Source: Phragmitibacter flavus (GTDB lineage Bacteria; Verrucomicrobiota; Verrucomicrobiia; Verrucomicrobiales; Verrucomicrobiaceae). Taken from it: a stretch of 64,000 bases of DNA. The notes under the pieces were generated by a model. The model did no database searches. It was not told where the DNA came from and worked only from the letters and a program-made list of their open reading frames with translations. The DNA lies in NCBI RefSeq assembly GCF_005780165.1, contig NZ_VAUV01000013.1, positions 1 through 64,000 of the forward strand, written 5' to 3'. The translations under genes were made by a program, and so were the position numbers. Of the stretch, positions 18,520-28,453 are shown piece by piece (within the stretch, counting starts at the first letter, position 1; every line of letters begins with the position of its first letter).

Positions 18520-19815
18520 ATGAAATCAGCGCCCAACTTGCGTTACCGAATTTACGTGGACTCCAGCGTCGCGTGGAATGATCAACTGACCGTATTTCTC
18601 TCCAAAACGTTTCTGAGTGCGCTGGCGAAAATACGCACCACGGCCAACATTGACGTGCGCATTCCACGCATCGTCGCCGATGAGATCATTTACCAAAAGA
18701 GCTCACTGCTGGCCGCAGAGGCCGCCCAGCTGCGCCATTCGAAGAAGCAGGTGAACCTCGCCACGACATGCCCGTTTGATGACGTGCCCGACGATGCCAC
18801 CCTATTGCAGCAATTGAAGAAACGCTTCGACAGCTTTCTTCGCCAGCATGACATCACCATCATCGAGCCCTCCATCCGCGCCATCGATTGGGGGCGCCTC
18901 ATTTATGACAGCACCTGGCGCCAACCTCCATTTGAAACCTTTTCAGGCGACAAATCGAAGTGGGAAAAAGGGTTCAGAGATCGCCTGATTTTGGAAACCA
19001 TTGCACACGACGTATCCACCGCCAATGACACCGGGATCGCCGTCGTATGCAGCGATATCCGACTCAGAACGGCACTGAAACAAAACCTGCCATCCGAAAA
19101 GCCGGTGCTGATTTTTGCGACCATGAGCGAGTTGTTGGATCATCTCGAACTGCTGCGCCACGACATGACCGACGCCGATATCAGGGAAGCGCTGGCCCTG
19201 ACCCAATCCACCTTCGTTGGCACCGAAGACGAACCCGGTCTGCTGCCAGCATCAGCCTTGGAAAAGATCACTGATCTAACAGGCGACCGACTTTCGCAGC
19301 TCAAGCCCGCAGAAGCCTTTCGGGTCCGCAGCGCGAATCAGGACTCCGTTATCGATGAACTGTATCCCATGCTGCATGGCACGGGCAATCCAGCACTGCG
19401 GGTGTGGGCGCTCAAAGATTGGGAAGCCGTGGGCAAGCCCGATTTCATTCCACTCACTTCCACGTTGGAAGGGGCCGATCACGATGGCAAACTGCTCAAT
19501 CTCACCTGGCGCACCCCGCTGTTGGCGACCCAGGCTTTTGTGGAACTGGGCAACGACCCGCGTCAATCCGCCCAATGGTCCGACGTGGTCGTCAAAGCAC
19601 TCGGCTTCAGTGTCTATTGGAATGTGGTCATCAAAGCCGGTGAGGTCCAGAGTTCCAAACTGCTTGAGGTGATGAATGATCAAATCGACACGGTGGTTCT
19701 CCGCCCAGACCAGGAATTTCTCGCTGAATACGCCCCGTCATTTGCGTCGGATTATCTCCTTGAAGCGACGGCAGCAGCGAATGTCATCGCGACGTTGTTT
19801 TCCACAAGGGCGTAG
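18520..19815 (+). CDS. PIN-domain protein (DUF4935-like) with uncharacterised C-terminal half
   Basis: A 431-residue protein. The first 210 residues resemble the large PIN nuclease type found in DUF4935 proteins, with acidic residues Asp14 (YVDSSV), Glu55 (ADEII), Asp154 (GFRDRLILE) and Asp179 (VCSDIRLR) at the expected places. Residues 211-431 are not recognised. PIN proteins cut RNA. No small antitoxin gene accompanies it, so it differs from the VapC-type pairs at 44.5-45.9 kb. It may be a stand-alone RNase, a stress or defence effector. The stop codon lies in a small palindrome (19808-19818). Confidence 0.7.
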   Translation: MKSAPNLRYRIYVDSSVAWNDQLTVFLSKTFLSALAKIRTTANIDVRIPRIVADEIIYQKSSLLAAEAAQLRHSKKQVNLATTCPFDDVPDDATLLQQLKKRFDSFLRQHDITIIEPSIRAIDWGRLIYDSTWRQPPFETFSGDKSKWEKGFRDRLILETIAHDVSTANDTGIAVVCSDIRLRTALKQNLPSEKPVLIFATMSELLDHLELLRHDMTDADIREALALTQSTFVGTEDEPGLLPASALEKITDLTGDRLSQLKPAEAFRVRSANQDSVIDELYPMLHGTGNPALRVWALKDWEAVGKPDFIPLTSTLEGADHDGKLLNLTWRTPLLATQAFVELGNDPRQSAQWSDVVVKALGFSVYWNVVIKAGEVQSSKLLEVMNDQIDTVVLRPDQEFLAEYAPSFASDYLLEATAAANVIATLFSTRA

Positions 19816-19944
19816 CCCTGCTCCAATAAATTCGCCAAGTTCTGGCTGCAACCCCCTGTGGACTGCGGCAGCCTGCTGCCGCTGTGAAGCCAGCAGCCCG
19901 CTGCTGTCGCGCCCCCCCATCCCCCAGTCCTCGCAGCAAGCTGC
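19808..19944. repeat. Palindrome cluster downstream of the PIN gene
   Basis: Palindromes GGGC-GTA-GCCC (19808-19818, spanning the stop codon), GCGGCAG-CCTG-CTGCCGC (19865-19882), CAGCAG-CCCG-CTGCTG (19891-19906) and GCAGC-AA-GCTGC (19933-19944) follow the PIN gene and lie before the end of the convergent sialidase. The last three share a CAGC/GCTG core with different surroundings, like the other clusters in this window. No T-run follows them. Confidence 0.6.
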
Positions 19945-20009
19945 ATCAGACCCAACGGCAGCAAGCAGCCGCACTCCAAGTCTAACTCCTTCGTAGAAAG
20001 CTCAATCTG

Positions 20010-21044
20010 TTATCTAGAGGTCACCCAAGGCAAATTGAACCGGGCGATTTTCAGATCCGCAGAAAAGCCAACGGTGTAGGCAGCAATGATGGTTCCGTCT
20101 TTGGTAACACCGAGATCGGAATACCAACCTTGGTCATCAATCATCCTTCTTGCCGACCAAGTCCTTCCCTGGTCGCTGCTGGAAGTGATGCAAAACGCTT
20201 TGCCTTCCTTCTCGATGATTCCCGACATGAGCAACAACGATGAACTTTTGGTATCCGATGAAGGATAACTCACCAATCCCGGATTGCGCCCCATCGTCGT
20301 GAACGGATTGCCATGCTTTCCCGTTTCCAAATGCTTGTCGCCATATGATCCGAAAATCTGATACTCCAAGGTCTTTCGCCCAATGCTGTAAATGGAATCC
20401 GCACCGGTCCCTTCGGTCGACGAAAGTGGCGCCACCTTGGTCTCCACTGAATCCACCGCACGATGCGTTCTCCACGAAATCCCCCCATCATCACTGGTGA
20501 GAAAACTCTTTCTTCCCGGGATCACCATCCGGCCATTCGCGAACTGAAATCCATGTCCTCCATTGCTGGGTTTCGACTCGGCGTCACCATCATTCTTCAC
20601 CAGGAACGGTTCGCTCCAGGTATCTCCTTCATCAACGCTGCGTCGACCATACCAGATCAATTGATGAGATTCCCACGGCACCGGACCCGTGGTGTAATAA
20701 GCAAACACCGTGTGGGGCGTTGTGCGGCGATCCTCCACCAGCATGCAACTGTAACCGAGATTGCTGCTGCCATCGGAGGCAAATAGTTTGAAAGGCTCCG
20801 TCCACGTCCTGCCCTGATCCAGGCTGCGGGAAATGACCACGTCCGCCGGGTCCCAATCGCCCTTCTTGATGCGGCTTTGGGCAATGAGCAGCACCGTGTC
20901 AGCCTCGGTCACCAAAAGTCCCGGAAGATGGATCATCCCGCGCATCACCGGCTCGGGCAGCACCTCAAGAAACGGCTCATCCTCCACCGCAAGCAAACCG
21001 CCCGCCAACCCAACCACCACGAAAAGAGTTAAACCAAAACGCAT
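20010..21044 (-). CDS. Exported exo-alpha-sialidase-like protein (BNR repeats)
   Basis: The start is placed at the ATG at 21044, where a signal peptide begins (MRFGLTLFVVVGLAGGLLA); the longer ORF to 21218 adds an unlikely hydrophilic stretch. The 344-residue protein has several Asp boxes typical of sialidase propellers: SRSLDQGRTW, RSVDEGDTWSEP, SDDGGISW and SSDQGRTWS. The family covers sialidases and related sugar hydrolases or lyases acting outside the cytoplasm; in Verrucomicrobia the true substrate is often unknown. It lies downstream of rpsA but beyond that gene's terminator, so it should be transcribed separately. Confidence 0.82.
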   Translation of the reverse strand: MRFGLTLFVVVGLAGGLLAVEDEPFLEVLPEPVMRGMIHLPGLLVTEADTVLLIAQSRIKKGDWDPADVVISRSLDQGRTWTEPFKLFASDGSSNLGYSCMLVEDRRTTPHTVFAYYTTGPVPWESHQLIWYGRRSVDEGDTWSEPFLVKNDGDAESKPSNGGHGFQFANGRMVIPGRKSFLTSDDGGISWRTHRAVDSVETKVAPLSSTEGTGADSIYSIGRKTLEYQIFGSYGDKHLETGKHGNPFTTMGRNPGLVSYPSSDTKSSSLLLMSGIIEKEGKAFCITSSSDQGRTWSARRMIDDQGWYSDLGVTKDGTIIAAYTVGFSADLKIARFNLPWVTSR

Positions 21045-21160
21045 CACCCCAATAAACGCCGCCACAACAACCCAGCTATCTCCTGATGCTTCAGCCGCTT
21101 CCTCAATCCATCCATCCCGCTCCCCTCTCTGATTTCTTTGTGATCCTTCATAGCAAACCC

Positions 21161-21193
21161 CAAAAAAAGAGCAGCCCCTCTCGAGGCTGCTCT
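21161..21193 (-). terminator. Intrinsic terminator of rpsA
   Basis: On the minus strand, a 9-bp GC-rich stem (AGAGCAGCC / GGCTGCTCT, 8-base loop) is followed directly by seven T residues, 34 bases past the rpsA stop codon. This is a textbook rho-independent terminator and separates rpsA from the downstream sialidase gene. Confidence 0.92.
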
Positions 21194-21227
21194 GATCAAA
21201 CAAATAAACAGGTCGCAAGACTTAGCC

Positions 21228-22901
21228 TTAACCTTGACCGGGGCGGTATTCCTCGGTGGCAAACTTGAACGCTTGCTCCAGGCCGACGAGGTCGGTGGTG
21301 GGGCGAAGGCTGTCGAATGCCTGGCTCTCTTTCTTGAGGGACTCTTCGTCGTAGTTGACGGCCTTGATCGAAAGACCAATGCGGCGCTCGACTTTGTCCA
21401 CCTTGATGACGCGGGCTTCCACTTCGTCGCCCACGTTGAGCACGTCTTTGACTTTCGCCACGTGGTCTTCGCTGAGCTGGCTGATGTGAACCAAACCGTC
21501 GATGTCGTCTTCCAGCTCCACGAAGGCGCCAAAGCTGGCGATCTTCGCGACGCGGCCTTTGACAAGGTCGCCGACTTTGAAGCGGTTGTCGATCTCGCTC
21601 CATGGATCGGTTTCCATCTGCTTGATGCCAAGGCTGATGCGTTGATTCGCCTTGTCGATCTCGAGGATGGTGGCCTCCACTTCCTGACCCTTTTTGAGGA
21701 TCTCGGATGGGTGGTTGATTTTGCGGGTCCAGCTGAGGTCGGACACGTGAATCATGCCGTCGATGCCTTCTTCGAGTTCCACAAACGCACCATAAGCGGT
21801 GAGGTTGCGGACCTTGCCCTTCATGAGAGCACCGAGAGGGAAACGACCTTCGATGTCGTCCCAAGGATTGCCTTCGAGCTGACGGACACCAAGGGAGATC
21901 TTGCGCTCTTCCTTGTTGATGCCAAGCACCTGGGCTTCGACTTTCTGGCCGACTTGCAGCACGTCGGATGGACGGGCAATGCGTTTGGTCCAGGAAAGTT
22001 CGGACACGTGGATGAGACCTTCGACGCCTTCTTCGACTTCGACGAACGCACCGTAAGCCACCAGCTTGGTGATGAGACCGCTGACTTTCTGACCAACCGG
22101 GTAACGAGCTTCGATGCTCTCCCATGGGTTGTTCTGCATCTGCTTGAGACCGAGGCTGACGCGCTCTTTCTCGCGGTTGACCTCGAGAATCTGCACGTTG
22201 AGCTTTTGACCAATCGAAACCATCTCGGAAGGATGGTTCAAGCGGCCCCAAGTCATGTCGGTGATGTGAAGCAAGCCGTCCATGCCATTGAGGTCGACGA
22301 ACACACCGAAGTCGGTGATGTTTTTGACGACACCTTCGACCATGTCGCCAGGAGCGACGCTGCCGAGGAAGGACTGACGCTGTTCAGCGCGCTCTGCTTC
22401 GATGACTTCACGACGGGAAAGGACGATGTTTTTGCGCTCATCGTTGACCTTGACGATCTTGAATTCGTAAACCTTGCCAACGTATTCGTTGAGGTCTTTC
22501 GGTGGGATGATGTCGATCTGCGAACCAGGAAGGAAAGCTTCGACACCGACGTTGACCATAAGTCCGCCTTTGACGACGCTCTTGACCTTGCCTTTGACGA
22601 GACCGCCGTCGAGGAAGACGCGATAAATTTTGTCCCAGTTCTGCTTGTGGGCGGCTTTCTCTTTCGAGAGGACGACCATGCCTTCGTCGTTTTCGAGACG
22701 CTCAAGGAGCACTTCGATTTCGTCGCCCACCTGAATGTCCTCGTCTTCGAACTCGGAGTGTGGGATGGCCCCTTCGGATTTGTAACCGATGTCCACCAGG
22801 ACAACTTGGGGCTTGATTTCAAGGATCCGGCCTTTGACGATGGATCCTTCGTGATAAATGCGAAATGATCCTGCGATCAGTTCCGAGAGCGATGCGCTCA
22901 T
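21228..22901 (-). CDS. rpsA: 30S ribosomal protein S1
   Basis: The ATG at 22901 (MSASLSELIAGSF) is chosen over the longer ORF because it fits the family's start. The 557-residue protein holds six S1/OB repeats, the last four closely alike (for example GLITKLVAYGAFVEVEEGVEGLIHVSELSW). S1 binds mRNA at the 30S platform and helps unfold leaders during initiation. No Shine-Dalgarno sequence precedes the start (only CAATACACATACGC), as is usual for rpsA, whose own translation is S1-controlled. Codon use is that of a highly expressed gene. It ends in a strong terminator. Confidence 0.97.
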   Translation of the reverse strand: MSASLSELIAGSFRIYHEGSIVKGRILEIKPQVVLVDIGYKSEGAIPHSEFEDEDIQVGDEIEVLLERLENDEGMVVLSKEKAAHKQNWDKIYRVFLDGGLVKGKVKSVVKGGLMVNVGVEAFLPGSQIDIIPPKDLNEYVGKVYEFKIVKVNDERKNIVLSRREVIEAERAEQRQSFLGSVAPGDMVEGVVKNITDFGVFVDLNGMDGLLHITDMTWGRLNHPSEMVSIGQKLNVQILEVNREKERVSLGLKQMQNNPWESIEARYPVGQKVSGLITKLVAYGAFVEVEEGVEGLIHVSELSWTKRIARPSDVLQVGQKVEAQVLGINKEERKISLGVRQLEGNPWDDIEGRFPLGALMKGKVRNLTAYGAFVELEEGIDGMIHVSDLSWTRKINHPSEILKKGQEVEATILEIDKANQRISLGIKQMETDPWSEIDNRFKVGDLVKGRVAKIASFGAFVELEDDIDGLVHISQLSEDHVAKVKDVLNVGDEVEARVIKVDKVERRIGLSIKAVNYDEESLKKESQAFDSLRPTTDLVGLEQAFKFATEEYRPGQG

Positions 22902-23070
22902 GCGTATGTGTATTGGTTTGTTGGGTTTCTGACAACTGCAGCGGGTCACGCAACAGTGTCCGTCCGGCCTGAACCCCGCAGCGAACGTTTATTAGAGGCC
23001 GGAAACGCGGGCAAGAAAGATGCGTGGGATCGCGTCACAAGCAAGGGAAATGTGGAAAGAAGTGAGTGAC

Positions 23071-23185
23071 ACAGGCTTGCAGCCTGTGGGTGAGGTAGGC
23101 ATTTTGCCTGCCCGGTCGGGAGCTTCCGCGCGGAGCGGTAGCATAGGCTTGCAGCCTGTGGGTGCAACGGACATCCTGTCCGTTG
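23071..23185. repeat. Palindrome array upstream of rpsA (ACAGGCTTGCAGCCTGT family)
   Basis: The 328-bp gap 22902-23229 holds no gene. It contains ACAGGCT-TGC-AGCCTGT (23071-23087), AGGCA-TTT-TGCCT (23097-23109), an imperfect GCTTCCGC/GCGGAGC palindrome near 23122-23136, AGGCT-TGC-AGCCT (23145-23157) and CAACGGACA-TCC-TGTCCGTTG (23165-23185). It is two copies of a double-hairpin unit: a constant first hairpin, a GTGGGTG spacer and a variable second hairpin. The same unit recurs at 27566 and 50540. Confidence 0.75.
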
Positions 23186-23204
23186 TTTCAGTGACCCGCG
23201 CCTG

Positions 23205-23227
23205 CCTTCATCCCTCATCCTTCCGCC
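23205..23227. repeat. TTCATCC/GGATGAA tract
   Basis: Pyrimidine-rich tract directly downstream of the stop codon of the minus-strand gene ending at 23230 and next to the palindrome array. It reads AAGGATGAGGGATGAAGG on the minus strand, like the tracts at 2626, 27679 and 29737. Confidence 0.6.
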
Positions 23228-23229
23228 TT

Positions 23230-23463
23230 TTAAACAGCCCCCCGCACCTCGCTCAACGTCTCATACTCCACCACCAACCGCTGCGCCTCCTGCTCCTGCG
23301 TCACCGGCACCTCCACCCGCACACTGCCCGGGGTCGTTCCGCCCAACAAGTTGCCCCCCAACGCACTTTCATCCACCACCATGGCGTCGACTCCTTGATT
23401 CAACATCCAGGCGGCGAACAAATGCGCCTCCTCCGACCTTGCAAAGTTTTTGATCGCAATCAT
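23230..23463 (-). CDS. Small DUF2007-like putative signal-transducing protein
   Basis: A 77-residue protein starting at the ATG at 23463 (MIAIKNFARSEEAHLFAAWML). It has the pattern of the DUF2007 family: an N-terminal strand, a helix reading along EAHLFAAWMLNQGVDAMVVDE, and a conserved Val/Glu-rich end. The fold is related to PII-like domains and the family is called putative signal transducing protein, but its function is not known. The longer ORF to 23568 adds 35 residues without family resemblance. No cofactor or partner is visible from the neighbours. Confidence 0.65.
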   Translation of the reverse strand: MIAIKNFARSEEAHLFAAWMLNQGVDAMVVDESALGGNLLGGTTPGSVRVEVPVTQEQEAQRLVVEYETLSEVRGAV

Positions 23464-23591
23464 GCCCAAGATTCGTTCACCCCCAATCTCCCGGCCTCCA
23501 TTTTCACCGGCAATCGGCCAAAAACTCCACCGCTCGCTTTTTTGGCAAATATTTTGCTCGCCACACACGTTAATTTTATGACATCATCCAC

Positions 23592-23616
23592 GCTGCCATC
23601 TCATCTTGATGGCAGC
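23592..23616 (+). promoter_or_regulatory. Leader stem-loop upstream of the YHS-like gene
   Basis: A perfect 9-bp stem GCTGCCATC / GATGGCAGC with a 7-base loop ends 36 bases before the start codon at 23653. There is no T-run, so it is not an intrinsic terminator. It could stabilise the mRNA or serve as an operator; the gene itself has no clear Shine-Dalgarno sequence. A regulatory role is inferred from position only. Confidence 0.4.
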
Positions 23617-23652
23617 TCACCTATCTAAATCCAATCATCCCGCTGATCTGAT

Positions 23653-23868
23653 ATGAAAAAACTTCTCCTTGCCCTCGCCTTTGCATCCCTCGCCAGCGTC
23701 GCCTCTGCCGCTCCGGTCAACAAAACCTGCCCGGTCGGCTCCCGCCCTGCCCGCACCGACATCACCGTGACCCATAAAGGTGAAGAAGTCGCCCTCTGCT
23801 GCAACAACTGCAAAAAGAAATTCGAAGCCGATCCCGCCAAATACGAAGGCAATATCAAAAAGGGCTAG
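23653..23868 (+). CDS. Small exported YHS-like Cys-rich protein
   Basis: A 71-residue protein with a clear signal peptide (MKKLLLALAFASLASVASA). The mature part has Cys in NKTCPVGSRPAR and a CCNNCKKKF motif followed by DPAKY, which matches the YHS/TRASH-like metal-binding pattern. Such short modules bind copper or iron, or help in metal handling in the periplasm. A terminator follows at 23905, so the gene is its own transcription unit. The metal has not been identified. Confidence 0.75.
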   Translation: MKKLLLALAFASLASVASAAPVNKTCPVGSRPARTDITVTHKGEEVALCCNNCKKKFEADPAKYEGNIKKG

Positions 23869-23904
23869 CTCGACCGACTGGCCCAAGTGCCAGAGTCAAT
23901 CTCC

Positions 23905-23945
23905 AGGGATCACCGCCCAAAAAGCGGCTTGATCCCTTATTTTTT
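23905..23945 (+). terminator. Intrinsic terminator after the YHS-like gene
   Basis: An 8-bp stem AGGGATCA / TGATCCCT continues as CCGC/GCGG after a small bulge, with a CCAAAAA loop, and is followed by TATTTTTT. It lies 37 bases past the stop codon of the small Cys-rich protein. Confidence 0.85.
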
Positions 23946-23982
23946 GTCGCCCATCCATCCCATTCATCTACTCAATCCGATC

Positions 23983-24144
23983 ATGCGTCCACGTGAAGCC
24001 ACCATGCCCAGCTCCAAGCTGATCATGTTTGCCCTGCTCATCCTTGTCATCGTCCTCATCAAATTCGCCTCCACCCGCGCCACTCAATCTCTCGAGCAAC
24101 GCGCCCGCCAGTCACCGGCCCCCGCCCCTGCTGCCACCCCTTGA
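23983..24144 (+). CDS. Small single-pass membrane protein, hypothetical
   Basis: A reading frame of 53 residues from the ATG at 23983 (46 from the ATG at 24004). It holds one strongly hydrophobic segment (LIMFALLILVIVLIKF), then a charged stretch and an Ala/Pro-rich end. It sits between a terminator and ileS. The composition fits a small inner-membrane protein but no family is recognised, and a short open frame by chance is possible. Confidence 0.45.
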   Translation: MRPREATMPSSKLIMFALLILVIVLIKFASTRATQSLEQRARQSPAPAPAATP

Positions 24145-24243
24145 TCTGGATCCCGATTCCACACCCACCGACGGCAAACATCGGCAATCCATTGCCAAGC
24201 ACAGCATGCAGTGCTAGCCTTCGCGCTCCTTTTTTTCTTCATC

Positions 24244-27033
<2,790 letters not shown>

Positions 27034-27075
27034 CTTAACACTCCAACTTCCCATCTCCGACTTCCGACTTTTTCC

Positions 27076-27564
27076 ATGCTTCGCCTCCTTCTCCTACTGA
27101 GCCTTCCGCTCTACATCATCGATCAAATCACCAAATACTGGGCCGCGCACAAATATCCTTTGCGCGGACCCGGTGAAGAAGTCATTCCCAACTTCCTCAC
27201 CCTGCACTACATCGACAACACCGGCATCGCTTTTGGCAACTTCAACGGCGGCGCCTACTCCAACTACATCTTCGGCGCCATCGCCCTCGGAGCCCTGGTG
27301 CTGATCGCGGTCCTCTATCGCAAAGGCATGTTCCCCGGCCCCATCAGCCGGCTCGCCATCGCCCTTCTCGCCGCCGGTGTCTGTGGCAACTTCACCGACC
27401 GCATCGTCTACGGTCATGTCGTCGACTTCCTCAGCTTCGACCTCCACATCCCCTTCGCCAACCCGTGGCCATCCTTCAACGTTGCCGACGCCTGCGTCGT
27501 CAGCGCCGCCATCCTCCTCGCCATCGCTTCCTTCAAAGAAGCCCCCCCAGAAAAGGCAAAGTGA
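27076..27564 (+). CDS. lspA: Lipoprotein signal peptidase (signal peptidase II)
   Basis: A 162-residue inner-membrane aspartyl protease with four hydrophobic segments. It has the family motifs DQITKYWA, IDNTGIAFGNF, GNFTDRIVYGHVVDF and FNVADACV; the Asp residues in the last two are the catalytic pair. It cleaves signal peptides from diacylglyceryl prolipoproteins, such as the MlaA-type lipoprotein in this window. It lies 42 bases after ileS, the classical ileS-lspA pairing. A palindrome of the ACAGGCTTGCAG type begins one base after its stop codon. Confidence 0.95.
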   Translation: MLRLLLLLSLPLYIIDQITKYWAAHKYPLRGPGEEVIPNFLTLHYIDNTGIAFGNFNGGAYSNYIFGAIALGALVLIAVLYRKGMFPGPISRLAIALLAAGVCGNFTDRIVYGHVVDFLSFDLHIPFANPWPSFNVADACVVSAAILLAIASFKEAPPEKAK

Positions 27565-27660
27565 CACAGGCTTGCAGCCTGTGGGTGGAACAGGCATTTT
27601 GCCTGTTTCATTCCATCGTCCCGGCAATCCCCCCCCAAGGACCGCGAAGTTTCCCTTCGC
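27565..27660. repeat. Double-hairpin unit after lspA plus GCGAAG palindrome
   Basis: CACAGGCT-TGC-AGCCTGTG (27565-27583) begins directly after the lspA stop codon. It is followed by the GTGGGTG spacer, AACAGGCA-TTT-TGCCTGTT (27589-27607) and GCGAAG-TTTCC-CTTCGC (27644-27660). The first hairpin is identical to those at 23071 and 50540, the last nearly identical to 2503. Position suggests transcript 3'-end processing or protection. Confidence 0.75.
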
Positions 27661-27678
27661 CAGTTTCATCGCGCCCGC

Positions 27679-27714
27679 TTCATCCCTTATCCTTCATCCC
27701 TCATCCTTTCATTC
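27679..27714. repeat. TTCATCC/GGATGAA tract
   Basis: Imperfect tandem of TTCATCCC/TTATCC/TTCATCCC/TCATCCTT abutting the stop codon of the convergent minus-strand gene at 27713. It is the longest of four such tracts in the window and again lies next to palindromes. Confidence 0.65.
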
Positions 27715-28219
27715 ACTCCCCCTCCACCACCACCCGCTCCAATCGGATCCGCGCAATCTGATAAATCTGCTTCAACGCGTGACCGATCTCCGCCTCCCGT
27801 GAATTGTTAAGCCGCGTTTTCATCGACTCCAAAATCTCCTTCTTGTCGTGTTTGCTGGCACAGATCACAAAAGGAAACCCAAAGCGCATTTTGTAAGCCT
27901 GGCTCACCTCCCCCAAGACCTCCGCTTCATCCTCATCCAGCTCGTCCAGTCCCGCCTCGTCGCTCTCCCTGCTCGACTCCGCCGTCACCCCATTGCGACT
28001 TCTCAAATCGTGATGCTCGCGAATCAGCGCCAACTGCTGTTCCTCATCCAAGTTCTTCACCACCGCACACAACGACTCCAGCAAGTCCACCCGCGATTCA
28101 AACGGACGCCTCGCCGCCACCGCCCCGGCCACCCAGGACGAATGGTCAAACACCGGACGAAGCAGAAAAGAGAATTCGTCTATAGGACAGCGGTTCAGAT
28201 GATTCAATGAGGTATGCAT
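27713..28219 (-). CDS. uraD: OHCU decarboxylase
   Basis: The ATG at 28219 is supported by GGAGG seven bases upstream; the longer ORF to 28264 is not needed. The 168-residue protein matches 2-oxo-4-hydroxy-4-carboxy-5-ureidoimidazoline decarboxylase: LNRCPIDEFSFLLRPVFDHSSWVA, the REHHDL motif (HPDL in most relatives, with the catalytic His), AGLDELDEDEA and MRFGFPFVICASKHDKKEIL. The enzyme yields S-allantoin in urate breakdown. No other urate genes are nearby, so it is either a scattered pathway member or has another role. It is convergent with lspA. Confidence 0.88.
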   Translation of the reverse strand: MHTSLNHLNRCPIDEFSFLLRPVFDHSSWVAGAVAARRPFESRVDLLESLCAVVKNLDEEQQLALIREHHDLRSRNGVTAESSRESDEAGLDELDEDEAEVLGEVSQAYKMRFGFPFVICASKHDKKEILESMKTRLNNSREAEIGHALKQIYQIARIRLERVVVEGE

Positions 28220-28371
28220 AGTCGTCCTCCATGGTTGACTGATTTGATCGCTCTGAAATGGCATTTTACCCCTCCCACGCCGTCAAAGGCAATGCCAATC
28301 ACCCATCCCTACCTCACCTGAGTAGGCGAAGTAAATTTCTCATCAAAACCACAGCCACTAAAGAAGTCGCA

Positions 28372-28443
28372 CTCTCCCCGAGCAAGGAGAGCGGACATTC
28401 CTGTCCGCTTCATCTCAACCGCCAAGGGGACACGAATGTCCCC
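28372..28443. repeat. GGACATTCCTGTCC-type palindromes
   Basis: The gap between the uraD start and the end of the oxidoreductase at 28454 contains CTCTCC/GGAGAG (28372-28391), AGCGGACA-TTCC-TGTCCGCT (28390-28409) and GGGGACA-CGAA-TGTCCCC (28426-28443). The core GGACA/TGTCC is also present at 23165-23185. Stems change while pairing is kept. Confidence 0.65.
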
Positions 28444-28453
28444 ACTCCTGTGA

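Noticed and set aside
21234-22868. Long open frame on the plus strand (544 codons) opposite rpsA
   Set aside because: Repetitive Phe/Asp/Leu composition mirrors the S1 repeats; rpsA is certain, so this is a shadow.
23071-23185. CRISPR array
   Set aside because: The repeated hairpins are spaced irregularly, have variable sequence and there are no spacers or cas genes.
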